Source: Sporichthya brevicatena (GTDB taxonomy: Bacteria > Actinomycetota > Actinomycetes > Sporichthyales > Sporichthyaceae). From it: 64,000 nt of DNA. The notes under the pieces were generated by a model. It saw only the letters and a program-made list of their open reading frames with translations, ran no database searches and was not told the DNA's origin. The stretch is from NCBI RefSeq assembly GCF_039525035.1, contig NZ_BAAAHE010000040.1:1-64000 (forward strand), in the 5' to 3' direction. This document shows, piece after piece, positions 35,749 through 43,063 of this stretch. A program made the translations under genes and the position numbers. Within the stretch, counting starts at the first letter, position 1. Each line of letters opens with the position of its first letter.

Positions 35749-35785
35749 CGGGAGCTCCGGGCCGGCCAGGGCGCCACCTCCACCG

Positions 35786-35995
35786 CTACGGGTTCATTCT
35801 GGTGAACAGGACGATCCAGAAGGCAGCGTAGAGCCCGAGTACGAACATCGCGACCATGTACCAGTACGTGGACTCGACCGCTCCGTCGTGTGCGCGCATC
35901 CGGCCCTCCTCGCGAAGAAGTTCGGCCTCGCGAACCTCCGCGTCCGTCGCCACGGTCGGATTCTCCGGCACCGATGTCTCGATGATCTGCGACAT
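35786..35995 (-). CDS. small single-pass membrane protein
   Basis: 69 residues with an acidic N-terminal half (ATDAEVREAELLREEGRMRAHDG) and one C-terminal transmembrane helix (WYMVAMFVLGLYAAFWIVLF). It is preceded by a purine-rich GGGAGG stretch. I do not recognise a family. Orientation (N-in) is likely from the charge pattern. It is upstream of the cupin-AraC gene on the same strand but separated by 38 bases. Confidence 0.6.
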   Translation of the reverse strand: MSQIIETSVPENPTVATDAEVREAELLREEGRMRAHDGAVESTYWYMVAMFVLGLYAAFWIVLFTRMNP

Positions 35996-36135
35996 CTCCC
36001 TCGCTCCCTCCCGCGCCCTGTCGCGGTGACCGGCGCACCTCCAGTCTCGATTCAGGGCGGCGGAACGGGCAGAGTCGGAACTTCCCGGTTCTTGGACGAA
36101 CCTTCGAAACGCGGGTGGTGTGGCTCACCCTGACG

Positions 36136-36191
36136 GGGCGTCGGATTGGGCGTCAGATCGGGCGTCGGATTGGGTGTCGGATTGGGTGTCG
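36136..36191. repeat. 12-base tandem repeat, 4.7 copies, intergenic
   Basis: Four full units of the type GGGCGTCGGATT (with A, C or T changes) and one partial unit lie between a small gene and the Gly-rich gene. On the minus strand they would encode Thr-Pro-Asn-Pro repeats, but no gene supports that. The spacer 35996-36250 contains nothing else I can name. Confidence 0.85.
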
Positions 36192-36250
36192 TCGGACGGT
36201 CCGGACCGCAGGTCTCGCCGTCGGCGGCCCGGGTGAAGCAGACTGGGCAC

Positions 36251-37351
36251 ATGACGTCCGCGCGCCTCCGGGCGACCGCCCGGACCGGCGCGTTGAGTGC
36301 CGGCCTGCTGGTCCTGGCCGCCGCGCCGGCCGGGGCCGTGACGTCGGTGCCCGGGCTGGACGACGGGTGCCGGAGCAACGGCGACGGGACGGTCATCTGC
36401 CGCCTTCTTCCGGCGAGCGGGCCACAGCGTGTCCATGTCCCGGCGGGCGTGCACAGCGCCGTCATGAGCTTGCGCGGTGGCGCCGGTGGGGCCGGGACGC
36501 TCCAGACGCCGGTGCCGGTCCCGGGCCTGACCGAGAGCCCGGGTGGGCCGGGTGGGACCGCGACCGCGACGATCCCGTTGGTGCCGGGGTCCGAGCTCGA
36601 CGTCCGCGTCGGCGGTGCCGGGCTGTCCGGGGTCGACGGCGGCGCGGGTGGTCCGGGTGGCGGCGGCAACGGCAACACGCTCGTGCTGGGTGGCCTCGGG
36701 TTGGCCGGTGGTGGCGGTGGCGGTGCGTCCGAGGTCCGGATCGGTGGCTCGAACCCGTCCGGTGCCGACCCGCTGATCGCCGCCGGCGGCGGTGGCGGTG
36801 GCGGCAGCGGCGCGCTCACGGCTCAGGACGCGGTGGTCCTGGGTCCCGGTGGCGCCGGCGGCGGTACCACCGGTGAGCACGCACCGGGCGTGGATCCCGG
36901 CGAGGCGTTCGGCGGCGTTCTCGGCGGAGGCGGCACCGGCGGCACGCCGACGGCCGGCGGCGAGGCGTCCGGCCTCGTGATCCAGGGGTTGCCGCCGCTC
37001 ATGGGTGGCTCCGGCGTCCGTGGCCAGGGCGGCGACGCCGGCATGTTCACGATCCCGACGGCCTTCGAGGACGGGATCGGCGGAGGCGGCGGCGGAGGCG
37101 GCGGATACTTCGGCGGCTCCGCCGGCAGCGTCTTCGCCGGCGGCGGTGGAGGCAGCGGGTTCGGCCCCGACGGCACCGAGTTCGGCGTCGGCCCGGCCGA
37201 CGCCCGTGACGGCGAGGTCGTCATCGTCTTTGCTGCGCCCATTGACGCTCCTGCGGGCGGACCAAGACCCACGAGGCAGGACTCCCTGGCGCCAAAGGAA
37301 TCCACCGATCGGCTGATGCGAAACCGGCCAAACGGCACGCAAGTGAGTTGA
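36251..37351 (+). CDS. secreted glycine-rich protein
   Basis: 366-residue exported protein. The signal peptide spans about residues 1-29 (ALSAGLLVLAAAPAGA). A 45-residue module with two cysteines (DDGCRSNGDGTVICRLLP) comes next, then a Gly-rich body (about residues 75-335) with many GGAGG and GGGGG blocks that ends in DGEVVIVF, the usual last strand of the ALK-type Gly-rich domain. A charged, Pro-containing 30-residue tail (TRQDSLAPKES) follows and has no sorting motif. The surface role is unknown. ATG 36251 has no strong ribosome site. Confidence 0.8.
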   Translation: MTSARLRATARTGALSAGLLVLAAAPAGAVTSVPGLDDGCRSNGDGTVICRLLPASGPQRVHVPAGVHSAVMSLRGGAGGAGTLQTPVPVPGLTESPGGPGGTATATIPLVPGSELDVRVGGAGLSGVDGGAGGPGGGGNGNTLVLGGLGLAGGGGGGASEVRIGGSNPSGADPLIAAGGGGGGGSGALTAQDAVVLGPGGAGGGTTGEHAPGVDPGEAFGGVLGGGGTGGTPTAGGEASGLVIQGLPPLMGGSGVRGQGGDAGMFTIPTAFEDGIGGGGGGGGGYFGGSAGSVFAGGGGGSGFGPDGTEFGVGPADARDGEVVIVFAAPIDAPAGGPRPTRQDSLAPKESTDRLMRNRPNGTQVS

Positions 37352-37363
37352 ACTAACCACCGA

Positions 37364-37393
37364 CTAGGTAGACAACGCCACGACTACCTAGGA
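37364..37393 (+). promoter_or_regulatory. inverted repeat that could mask the ltp ribosome site
   Basis: CTAGGTAG (37364-37371) and CTACCTAG (37384-37391) are perfect 8-base arms around 12 bases. The second arm overlaps AGGAG (37389-37393), the only ribosome site for the ATG at 37406. It may be an RNA hairpin that limits translation or a DNA operator. Confidence 0.5.
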
Positions 37394-37405
37394 GAGATCC
37401 GCTCC

Positions 37406-38080
37406 ATGAGCAGTAATCCCCAGCCGCATCCGAACCAGAGCGACGGCGACCAAGCGTTCAGTGCGCTGCCGCCGCTCCCGCCGAAGGCGCCTAAGACAGG
37501 TAACTGGTTCGTGCGTCACAAGATCGCCACCGGCGTGCTCGCCTTCGTCGGGGTGGTTGGGGTTGCCGGGGCCGTTGGCGGCTCGGGTTCGTCGTCCGAC
37601 ACCGTCGCGCAGTCTCCGTCGGCTTCCACGGGCGCGTCGAACGGGGGTGCCGCTGGAAACAACGGGAGTGCCACCGGTAGCGACGCCAAGGGTGGTGGGA
37701 ACGAGGCGAAGGGCGGCGGGAACGAGGCGAAGGCCGGCGACGCGAAGCCGGCCGAGAAGTCCGAGCCGGCGATGACGATGTCCCAGAAGAACGCCGTCCG
37801 TTCTGCCGAGAGCTACCTCGAGCTGATGCCGTTCTCGAAGCTGGGTCTGATCCGGCAGCTGTCGTCGAGTGCCGGGGACGGCTACTCGAAGGCGGACGCC
37901 ACGTTTGCGGTCAACCAACTGAAGGTCGACTGGAACGAGCAGGCGTACCGGGCGGCCCAGGCGTACGTGGACATGATGGCGTTCTCGCGATCTGGCCTGA
38001 TCCAGCAGCTGACTTCGTCGGCCGGCGACCAGTACACGAACGCGCAGGCCACGTTCGCTGTCAACAAGCTCGGTCTCTGA
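37406..38080 (+). CDS. membrane-anchored protein with two Ltp domains
   Basis: 224 residues. A short Pro-rich cytoplasmic start leads to a membrane anchor (IATGVLAFVGVVGVAGAVG, residues about 40-58), a Ser/Gly/Ala and GGNEAK-repeat linker, then two tandem Ltp motifs, one from about residue 131 (KNAVRSAESYLELMPFSKLG) and one from about 178 (EQAYRAAQAYVDMMAFSRSG). The repeats resemble the domain of phage protein Ltp, which blocks DNA injection by other phages, and are also found in bacterial surface proteins of unclear function. It lacks a lipobox, so an anchor helix replaces lipidation. Phage exclusion is a possibility only. Confidence 0.78.
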   Translation: MSSNPQPHPNQSDGDQAFSALPPLPPKAPKTGNWFVRHKIATGVLAFVGVVGVAGAVGGSGSSSDTVAQSPSASTGASNGGAAGNNGSATGSDAKGGGNEAKGGGNEAKAGDAKPAEKSEPAMTMSQKNAVRSAESYLELMPFSKLGLIRQLSSSAGDGYSKADATFAVNQLKVDWNEQAYRAAQAYVDMMAFSRSGLIQQLTSSAGDQYTNAQATFAVNKLGL

Positions 38081-38150
38081 GAGAGCGAGCGGGAAGCCGG
38101 GGTCGCACTGCGCGACCTCGGCTCTCCGCCTGGTCGTGCAGCGCCGATAA

Positions 38151-38164
38151 TGTACGTTATGTCA
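38151..38164. promoter_or_regulatory. A/T-rich imperfect palindrome
   Basis: ATAATGTACGTTAT is nearly its own reverse complement (one mismatched pair). It lies in the spacer between the convergent Ltp gene and antitoxin-like gene, where bases 38081-38206 contain no toxin gene. It may be a leftover antitoxin-type operator. The call rests on the sequence alone. Confidence 0.3.
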
Positions 38165-38206
38165 AGTAACGTGGGTGTGGGAATCCCCTTCTGACCAGTG
38201 GGAACG

Positions 38207-38476
38207 TCAGCGCCGCTGCTCGCCGACGAGGCCCGAGATCGGTGGGCCTGGGGTCGGTTGGATTCGCCTGATGCTCTTGCTGGGCGTCCGCGGGTTCTTG
38301 GCCGGCGTGAGTACGCCGTCCCGGACGAGACGCTCGACCAGCGACGCAGACTCGACCGGGCACAGTCGGGCAACCGGCGTGCCCTGCTCGGTGATCACGA
38401 CTTCGTCGCCGGCCTGGGCGCGTGCGATCCACGAGGCCAGATCGGCGCGGAGCTCAGCGATCGGGACGTCCACCAT
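38207..38476 (-). CDS. Phd/YefM-family antitoxin (separate internal start)
   Basis: 89-residue antitoxin made from ATG 38476, inside the longer frame described above. The Phd fold signatures are IAELRADLASWIARAQAGDEVVITEQGTPVARLCPV; the C-terminus (PSKSIRRIQPTPGPP) is basic and would normally bind a toxin. The downstream 126 bases contain no PIN or RelE gene, so this is an orphan. Its own ribosome site supports separate translation; whether the fusion is also made is unresolved. Confidence 0.5.
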   Translation of the reverse strand: MVDVPIAELRADLASWIARAQAGDEVVITEQGTPVARLCPVESASLVERLVRDGVLTPAKNPRTPSKSIRRIQPTPGPPISGLVGEQRR

Positions 38477-38890
38477 GTGCTGCTCCCCCTGATGAATATC
38501 AGTCGTCGGTGTCGCCTCTGCGTGCAGAACCGCGGTGGACTCGAACCGCAGCGTCGACCAGTCGACCCAGCAGTCGTCCTGGAGCGTGGCGACCTCGGCG
38601 CCGCAGGACGCGCACAGCTGGTTCGGCCCGTCGAGCCCGTCACGCCGGCAGCACCCGCTCAGGCGCATGGCGTCGTCGTGCTCCCGCAGGCCCACGGCAT
38701 CGGCCGGGTTGACCACCACCGTCCCGTGCGGGCGGGTCGACACACCCCGCGGGTCGACCGCGTACGTTCCGGGCGGCATCAGCGGGTGCACGTCCTCCGG
38801 GCGCTCCGGAGCCCGCCAATCCGGTAGCGGAATCTCCACCAGATCGGTCGTCAGATCCGCGCCGCACCGGGCGCAGCGGAGCCGGGTCAC
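38207..38890 (-). CDS. Cys-pair protein fused in frame to a Phd/YefM-type antitoxin domain
   Basis: A single 227-codon frame. The first part (about residues 1-138) holds paired cysteines (RCARCGAD near the start, CASCGAEV near residue 93) and resembles uncharacterised zinc-ribbon-like actinobacterial proteins. The last 89 residues begin MVDVPIAELRADLASWIARAQAGDEVVITEQGTPVARL, a Phd/prevent-host-death antitoxin. There is no stop between them. An internal ATG at 38476 has its own GGGGAG site 6 bases upstream, so the antitoxin may also be made separately. The long frame starts at GTG 38890, one base past the TIGR03086 gene. No toxin gene is next to it. Confidence 0.65.
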   Translation of the reverse strand: MTRLRCARCGADLTTDLVEIPLPDWRAPERPEDVHPLMPPGTYAVDPRGVSTRPHGTVVVNPADAVGLREHDDAMRLSGCCRRDGLDGPNQLCASCGAEVATLQDDCWVDWSTLRFESTAVLHAEATPTTDIHQGEQHMVDVPIAELRADLASWIARAQAGDEVVITEQGTPVARLCPVESASLVERLVRDGVLTPAKNPRTPSKSIRRIQPTPGPPISGLVGEQRR

Positions 38891-38891
38891 G

Positions 38892-39446
38892 TCAGGGCGT
38901 GCGACCGGTGAACGCGATGAGCCGGGTCTGGGGGTCGGCGTCCTCGGGTACCTCGACCCTCAGGCCGAACGCGCCGCCCTGGCGCATCATCTCGTCCATC
39001 GGCTGCATGAAGGTGAACAACCGATTCACCTCGTCGGCGTCGAGGGTGTCGTCCTGGCCGGTGGCCCGGGACAAGTCCCAGGTGTGGATCAGCAGGTCGC
39101 CGACGCCGAAGATGGCAATCATCTCCTCGATGGTGCGCGTTCCGGCGGGGCTCTCGACCTCCTTGCCGGCGATCGCCGGGTCGGCCAGGGCGCCGAGGAT
39201 CGTGTCGCGCGCGGACTTCCAGGCGCCGACCGGGTCCTCGTCGACCGACGGTGCACCCTGCGCCGGTGCGCCGAGGAAGAACTCCGTGGTGCCGACGATG
39301 TGCCGGATGATGTCGCGCGCCACCCAGCCCTCGCACGGGCTCGGGCTGTCCCAGCCGTCCGCGGGTACGCGCTCGACCCGCTCGGTGAACGCCGCCGCGA
39401 TCTTCCGGTACCGATCGGCCGTCTGCGAACTCGAATTCTCGGTCAT
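38892..39446 (-). CDS. TIGR03086 family DinB-fold protein
   Basis: 184 residues, related to the mycothiol-dependent maleylpyruvate isomerase N-domain. It has the fold signature SPCEGWVARDIIRHIVG, and a metal-binding segment is seen in DLLIHTWDLSRATG. It is a common actinobacterial family whose reactions are unknown. The stop is followed one base later by the GTG of the antitoxin-fusion gene, so the two are co-transcribed. It is divergent from the GNAT gene. Confidence 0.88.
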   Translation of the reverse strand: MTENSSSQTADRYRKIAAAFTERVERVPADGWDSPSPCEGWVARDIIRHIVGTTEFFLGAPAQGAPSVDEDPVGAWKSARDTILGALADPAIAGKEVESPAGTRTIEEMIAIFGVGDLLIHTWDLSRATGQDDTLDADEVNRLFTFMQPMDEMMRQGGAFGLRVEVPEDADPQTRLIAFTGRTP

Positions 39447-39493
39447 GCTGCGAACCTAAGCCCGGGCACCGACAGCCGCCTAGCCTGCGAGGC

Positions 39494-40063
39494 ATGGCGC
39501 AGACGCTCGTGCTGGCTCCCCGACTCCGGCTCGTGCCGCTGGCGCTGGAGCATGTCGAGCACAGCGTCCGCCTCTACGCCGATCCCGAGGTGATGCGCCA
39601 CCTCACCGGTCGCGGCCGCACCCGCGAGGAGGCTGTCGAGGCGCACCGTGCGCTGCTGGCCGTCGCCGGCCGTGTCCCCGGGCTCGGCGTCTGGGTCGGG
39701 TTCGTCGGCGATGAGCTCATCGGCCGCTGGACCCTCGAACCGCCGCACCGCGACGACCATGGCCCGATCGCCGGCCAGGCCGAACTCGGCTACCGCGTCC
39801 GCCGCGAGTACTGGCGGCAGGGCTTCGCGTCCGAGGGTGCCCGGGCCCTGCTCCGGCACGGATTCGTCGACCTCGGGCTCTCCCGGATCTTCGCCGAGAC
39901 GATGGCGGTGAACGTCGCGTCCCGCCGGACGATGGAGGCCGTCGGGCTGCGGTACGTCCGGACCTTCCGGCTCGACTTCCCCGACCCACTCCCCGGCTCC
40001 GAGCTCGGCGAGGTCGAGTACGCGATCACCCGCGAGGAATGGCATGCGCGTCAGGTGTTCTGA
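39494..40063 (+). CDS. GNAT family N-acetyltransferase
   Basis: 189-residue acetyltransferase of the RimJ/RimL type. N-terminal TPRLRLVPL-like strand (APRLRLVPLALEHVEH), acetyl-CoA loop around YRVRREYWRQGFASEGARALL, and the closing helix VNVASRRTMEAVGLRYVRTFRLD. Substrates range from ribosomal proteins to antibiotics and are not predictable here. Its end overlaps the ArsR-fusion gene tail to tail by 13 bases. Confidence 0.9.
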   Translation: MAQTLVLAPRLRLVPLALEHVEHSVRLYADPEVMRHLTGRGRTREEAVEAHRALLAVAGRVPGLGVWVGFVGDELIGRWTLEPPHRDDHGPIAGQAELGYRVRREYWRQGFASEGARALLRHGFVDLGLSRIFAETMAVNVASRRTMEAVGLRYVRTFRLDFPDPLPGSELGEVEYAITREEWHARQVF

Positions 40064-40863
40064 CGGGCCGTGTGGGCCATCGCCAGGTCCCACGGCTCGG
40101 TGGGCAGCGGGTTCCCCGTCTCCAGCAGCGACTTGAGGTTCGCCAGCACCGCCGGCCAGCCGTTGGAGATGCCGCGGTGGAAGTCCGCGTTGGGCAGGTT
40201 CTCATGAGTGACCGTCAGTTTGACGATGTCGGTGTCGCTCTCGATGAGGTACGTGACGATCGACGGCCCGCCGGGCAGCACCTCACCAGGTGTCTCGAAG
40301 GTGACGACGAGTCGGCGCGGGTACTCGACCTCCAGCACGGTGCCGACGACGTCCAACTCCCCCGAGCCGTTGCGTCGGTGCTCCCAGGTCGAGTCGGGCT
40401 GCCAGTCGGAGACGTTGGCGTGGTCCCAGTACTTCGCGGTGAGGTCGGCGTCGGTCAATGCCTTCCACACCTGCTCGGCCGTGGCCTTGATGTAGGTCGT
40501 GTACACGTACGTCGGAATGGCGGTGTCGTTCATCGCGTACTCCTCCGCCCGCGCCTTGACGGCGCTCAGGGCTGCTAGTCGGGGGGCGTCGAACTCGGAG
40601 ATCCAGCGCTCCTGGATCTCGTGGATCGGCGTGGGGTTCAGGTAGTGCAGGCGCTCGCGCCCTCGCCGCACGACGCTCACGAGGTTCGCGGCCTGCAGGA
40701 GGTCCAGGTGCTGGGTCGCCGACTGTCGGGCCATGCCGAGATGTGCGCAGAGTTCGCTCAGGGTCTGGCCGTTCTGTTCGCGCAGTCGGTCGAGCAGGAG
40801 CCGGCGGGTCGGGTCGGCCAGGGCCTTGAAGACCCGGTCCATCTCCCCTGCTTCGTCGGCCAC
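40051..40863 (-). CDS. ArsR/SmtB HTH fused to SRPBCC (AHSA1) ligand-binding domain
   Basis: 270-residue regulator. Residues about 8-90 form a winged helix (VFKALADPTRRLLLDRLREQNGQTLSELCAHLGMARQSATQHLDLLQ), a subfamily without the metal-binding cysteines. Residues about 115-260 are an SRPBCC domain (YVYTTYIKATAEQVWKALTDAD) that could bind a hydrophobic ligand. The GTG start lies 6 bases after a CATAAT -10-like hexamer, indicating a leaderless message. A 22-base palindrome covers that promoter. An upstream TTG and the internal ATG 40842 are less likely starts. Confidence 0.82.
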   Translation of the reverse strand: MADEAGEMDRVFKALADPTRRLLLDRLREQNGQTLSELCAHLGMARQSATQHLDLLQAANLVSVVRRGRERLHYLNPTPIHEIQERWISEFDAPRLAALSAVKARAEEYAMNDTAIPTYVYTTYIKATAEQVWKALTDADLTAKYWDHANVSDWQPDSTWEHRRNGSGELDVVGTVLEVEYPRRLVVTFETPGEVLPGGPSIVTYLIESDTDIVKLTVTHENLPNADFHRGISNGWPAVLANLKSLLETGNPLPTEPWDLAMAHTARQNT

Positions 40864-40871
40864 GGGACGAT

Positions 40872-40893
40872 TATGCAGGTAATTACCTGCATA
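40872..40893. promoter_or_regulatory. 22-base perfect palindromic operator
   Basis: Starting TATGCAGGTAA at 40872 and continuing to its reverse complement at 40893, this is a perfect palindrome. It covers the -10 hexamer of the ArsR-SRPBCC gene and lies in the 72-base gap to the divergent methyltransferase. It is very likely the autoregulatory binding site of the ArsR-type protein. Confidence 0.75.
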
Positions 40894-40935
40894 TAGCAAG
40901 AGGCGCCGTCAGGGGGTGCCCGTACCGTTCCGCGG

Positions 40936-41592
40936 GTGCCCGAGCCTGACTTCCTGACCGCCACCCGCCGCTCCTACGACGCGGTCGCCGAGACCGTGGC
41001 TGACGCCTGGCGGCACGACCTCGACGTCAAGCCCTGGGACCGCGCGGCTCTGTCCGTCTTCGCGGAACTTGTCGGCCCGGGTGGCCGTGTCGCCGACGTC
41101 GGGTGCGGGACCGGCCGGGTAACGGCCTGGCTCGCCGCGCGGGGACTCGACGTCGTCGGGATCGACCTCTCCCCCGGCATGCTCGCCGTAGCACGGCGCG
41201 ACCACCCCGGATTGTCCTTCTCCGTCGGTGACATGACGGACCTTCAGCTCCCGGCCGGCTCGCTGGACGGCCTGCTCGCGTTCTACTCGATCATCCACGC
41301 CCCGCCGGCGCGCCTGCCCGACGCGTTCGCCGGGTTCGCGCGCGCCCTCGCGCCGCGTGGGCACTTACTGGTGGTCTTCCAGGCCGGCGACGAGGTGGTT
41401 CACTACGCCGAGGCGTTCGGGTGCACGATCGACCTGCACTTCCATCGCCGCACTTGTACCGAGGTGGCGGCCCTGGCCGAGGGCGCCGGACTCGTCGTCA
41501 GTGCGCGCCTGGAGCGGGAGCCCGTCGAGGGCCACGAACGGACCCCGCAGGGCTACGTCCTGGCCCGAAAGCCGGACGCCGGAATTAGTTGA
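40936..41592 (+). CDS. class I SAM-dependent methyltransferase
   Basis: 218 residues. Motif I is VADVGCGTGRVTAWLAARGLDVVGIDLSPGML, followed by FSVGDMTDLQLPAGSLDGLLAFYSIIHAPP, the standard Rossmann order for small-molecule methyltransferases. It begins at GTG 40936. It is divergent from the ArsR-SRPBCC regulator, whose operator lies between, and so may be its target. The substrate is unknown. Confidence 0.88.
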   Translation: MPEPDFLTATRRSYDAVAETVADAWRHDLDVKPWDRAALSVFAELVGPGGRVADVGCGTGRVTAWLAARGLDVVGIDLSPGMLAVARRDHPGLSFSVGDMTDLQLPAGSLDGLLAFYSIIHAPPARLPDAFAGFARALAPRGHLLVVFQAGDEVVHYAEAFGCTIDLHFHRRTCTEVAALAEGAGLVVSARLEREPVEGHERTPQGYVLARKPDAGIS

Positions 41593-41642
41593 CGCTACAA
41601 CTTGTTGGCGAGGGTGACGACCGACGAGATGTGGAGCACGCA

Positions 41643-42521
41643 ATGTCCTCGATCATGGCCCCCGAGGTCCCCGGAGCTGCGCTGGACGCCTTCCTGCGGG
41701 ACGTGGCGCCCCGGACGGCCGAGCGTCGCCCGTGGACGCCCGCCGACGGACCGATGCCCGCGCTGTACATCAGCCACGGCGCCCCGCCGCTGTTCGACGA
41801 CCCGCACTGGATCGACCAGCTCTTCACCTGGGCGCAGCGGCTGCCGGTGCCGCGCTCGATCCTCATCGTCAGCGCCCACTGGGAGTCCGCGCCGATCAGC
41901 CTGAGCGCGACCGGGGCCGCGACTCCCCTGGTCTACGACTTCGGCGGCTTCGCGGCGCGCTACTACAACGAACGCTACGAGACCCCGGACGCCTCCGCGC
42001 TGGCGCGCCAGGTGGCGGCGGTCCTGCCGGACACCGAGCCCGTCCACATCCATCCGCGCCGTGGCCTGGACCACGGCGCGTGGGTGCCGCTGAAGGTTCT
42101 GTACCCGGACGCGGACATCCCCGTCCTCCAGCTGAGCCTGCCGACCAACGCGCCGGACAAGCTGCTGGACCTCGGCCGGCGCCTGCGTCAGCTGCGCTCG
42201 GAGGGCGTGCTCGTCATCGGCTCCGGTTTCATGACCCACGGCTTGCAGTTCGCGACCCGGGAGATGTTCTTCTTCAACCAGGTCCCGGGCTGGTCGACCG
42301 ACTTCGACGCCTGGGCCGCCGACGCCCTCGCCCGCGGCGACGTCGACGCCCTCGCGAACTTCCGCCGGGCCCCGGGCATGCCGTACGCCCACCCGACCGT
42401 CGAGCACTTCACCCCGCTGTTCGTCACCCTCGGCGCCGCCACCGACCCCGAGGCCCCCGCCCTGACGGTGATCGACGACTTCCAGTTCGGCTTCGCGAAG
42501 CGCTCGCTCCAGGTGGCCTGA
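41643..42521 (+). CDS. class III extradiol ring-cleavage dioxygenase (DODA type)
   Basis: 292-residue LigB-fold enzyme. Iron or zinc ligand histidines are seen in YISHGAPP and SAHWESAP, and further His in RGLDHGAWVPL and SGFMTHGL, the DODA/YgiD pattern. DODA family enzymes open catechol rings such as L-DOPA; the real substrate may differ. GGAG 6 bases before ATG 41643 fixes the start. A terminator hairpin follows at 42531. Confidence 0.88.
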   Translation: MSSIMAPEVPGAALDAFLRDVAPRTAERRPWTPADGPMPALYISHGAPPLFDDPHWIDQLFTWAQRLPVPRSILIVSAHWESAPISLSATGAATPLVYDFGGFAARYYNERYETPDASALARQVAAVLPDTEPVHIHPRRGLDHGAWVPLKVLYPDADIPVLQLSLPTNAPDKLLDLGRRLRQLRSEGVLVIGSGFMTHGLQFATREMFFFNQVPGWSTDFDAWAADALARGDVDALANFRRAPGMPYAHPTVEHFTPLFVTLGAATDPEAPALTVIDDFQFGFAKRSLQVA

Positions 42522-42530
42522 ACCCTCGTA

Positions 42531-42574
42531 ACGTCAGCGGGATCGTGCGCTATGACGCGCGGTTCCGCTGACGT
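42531..42574. terminator. bidirectional terminator hairpin
   Basis: ACGTCAGCGG (42531-42540) pairs perfectly with CCGCTGACGT (42565-42574); the loop itself contains a smaller CGTGCGC/CGCGCG hairpin. It lies between the convergent dioxygenase and YchJ-type genes. Confidence 0.7.
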
Positions 42575-42583
42575 CGTGGTGTG

Positions 42584-42955
42584 TCAGCGGGCGACGACCC
42601 CGTCGACGTAGTACCAGCGGCCGCCCTCGCGAACGAAGCGGCTGCGTTCGGTCTGGACGCCGGCGTCGTGGGTGGCCCGGAACTCGACCATGCCGGCGGT
42701 GTCGAACACCCCGCCGCTGGCGGAGATCACCTCCAGGCCCAGCCACCGCACGTCCGGGTCGAGCGTCAGCTTCTTGGGCCGGGTCGACGGGTGCCACGTC
42801 GCGAGCAGGTAGTCCGCGTCCCGGAGGACGAAGGCGCTGTAGCGGGAGCGCATCAACGCTTCCGCGGACGCGGCCGGGGCGTCGCCGCGGTGCAGCGGGC
42901 CGCAGCACGCGTCGTAGGGCGCCGGGGCGCCGCACGGGCAGGGGCGGGGCGGCAT
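42584..42955 (-). CDS. YchJ/UPF0225 family protein with SEC-C motif
   Basis: 123-residue protein that begins CPCGAPAPYDACCGPLHRG, the zinc-binding SEC-C motif, then MRSRYSAFVLRDADYLLATWHPSTRP and the NTF2-like fold. Function is unknown in all bacteria. It starts at ATG 42955. It is divergent from the nitrate reductase fusion. Confidence 0.9.
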   Translation of the reverse strand: MPPRPCPCGAPAPYDACCGPLHRGDAPAASAEALMRSRYSAFVLRDADYLLATWHPSTRPKKLTLDPDVRWLGLEVISASGGVFDTAGMVEFRATHDAGVQTERSRFVREGGRWYYVDGVVAR

Positions 42956-43025
42956 GACAGCAGACCGTACTCACGTGTCGTCCCCGGGTGCAGTGAGGGC
43001 GGGTGTCGCCGCACGCGATACGGAT

Positions 43026-43041
43026 GAAACGGATCGGAAAC
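43026..43041. promoter_or_regulatory. possible GlnR half-site pair upstream of nitrate reductase
   Basis: GAAAC, 6 bases, GAAAC at 43026-43041 has the 11-base repeat spacing of GlnR boxes, which alternate GTNAC-type and GAAAC-type half sites. Only the GAAAC-type half is clear, so the match is partial. GlnR commonly controls nitrate assimilation genes in actinomycetes. Confidence 0.25.
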
Positions 43042-43063
43042 ACGCGGCGGCTTCCCTGGCAGG

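Noticed and set aside
36052-36250. Minus-strand Pro/Thr repeat protein tail at the 12-base array
   Set aside because: The frame continues only as the antisense of the Gly-rich gene and has no start or domain of its own.
38081-38206. Toxin gene (PIN or RelE) for the antitoxin
   Set aside because: Too short, with no start codon followed by a toxin-like protein on either strand.
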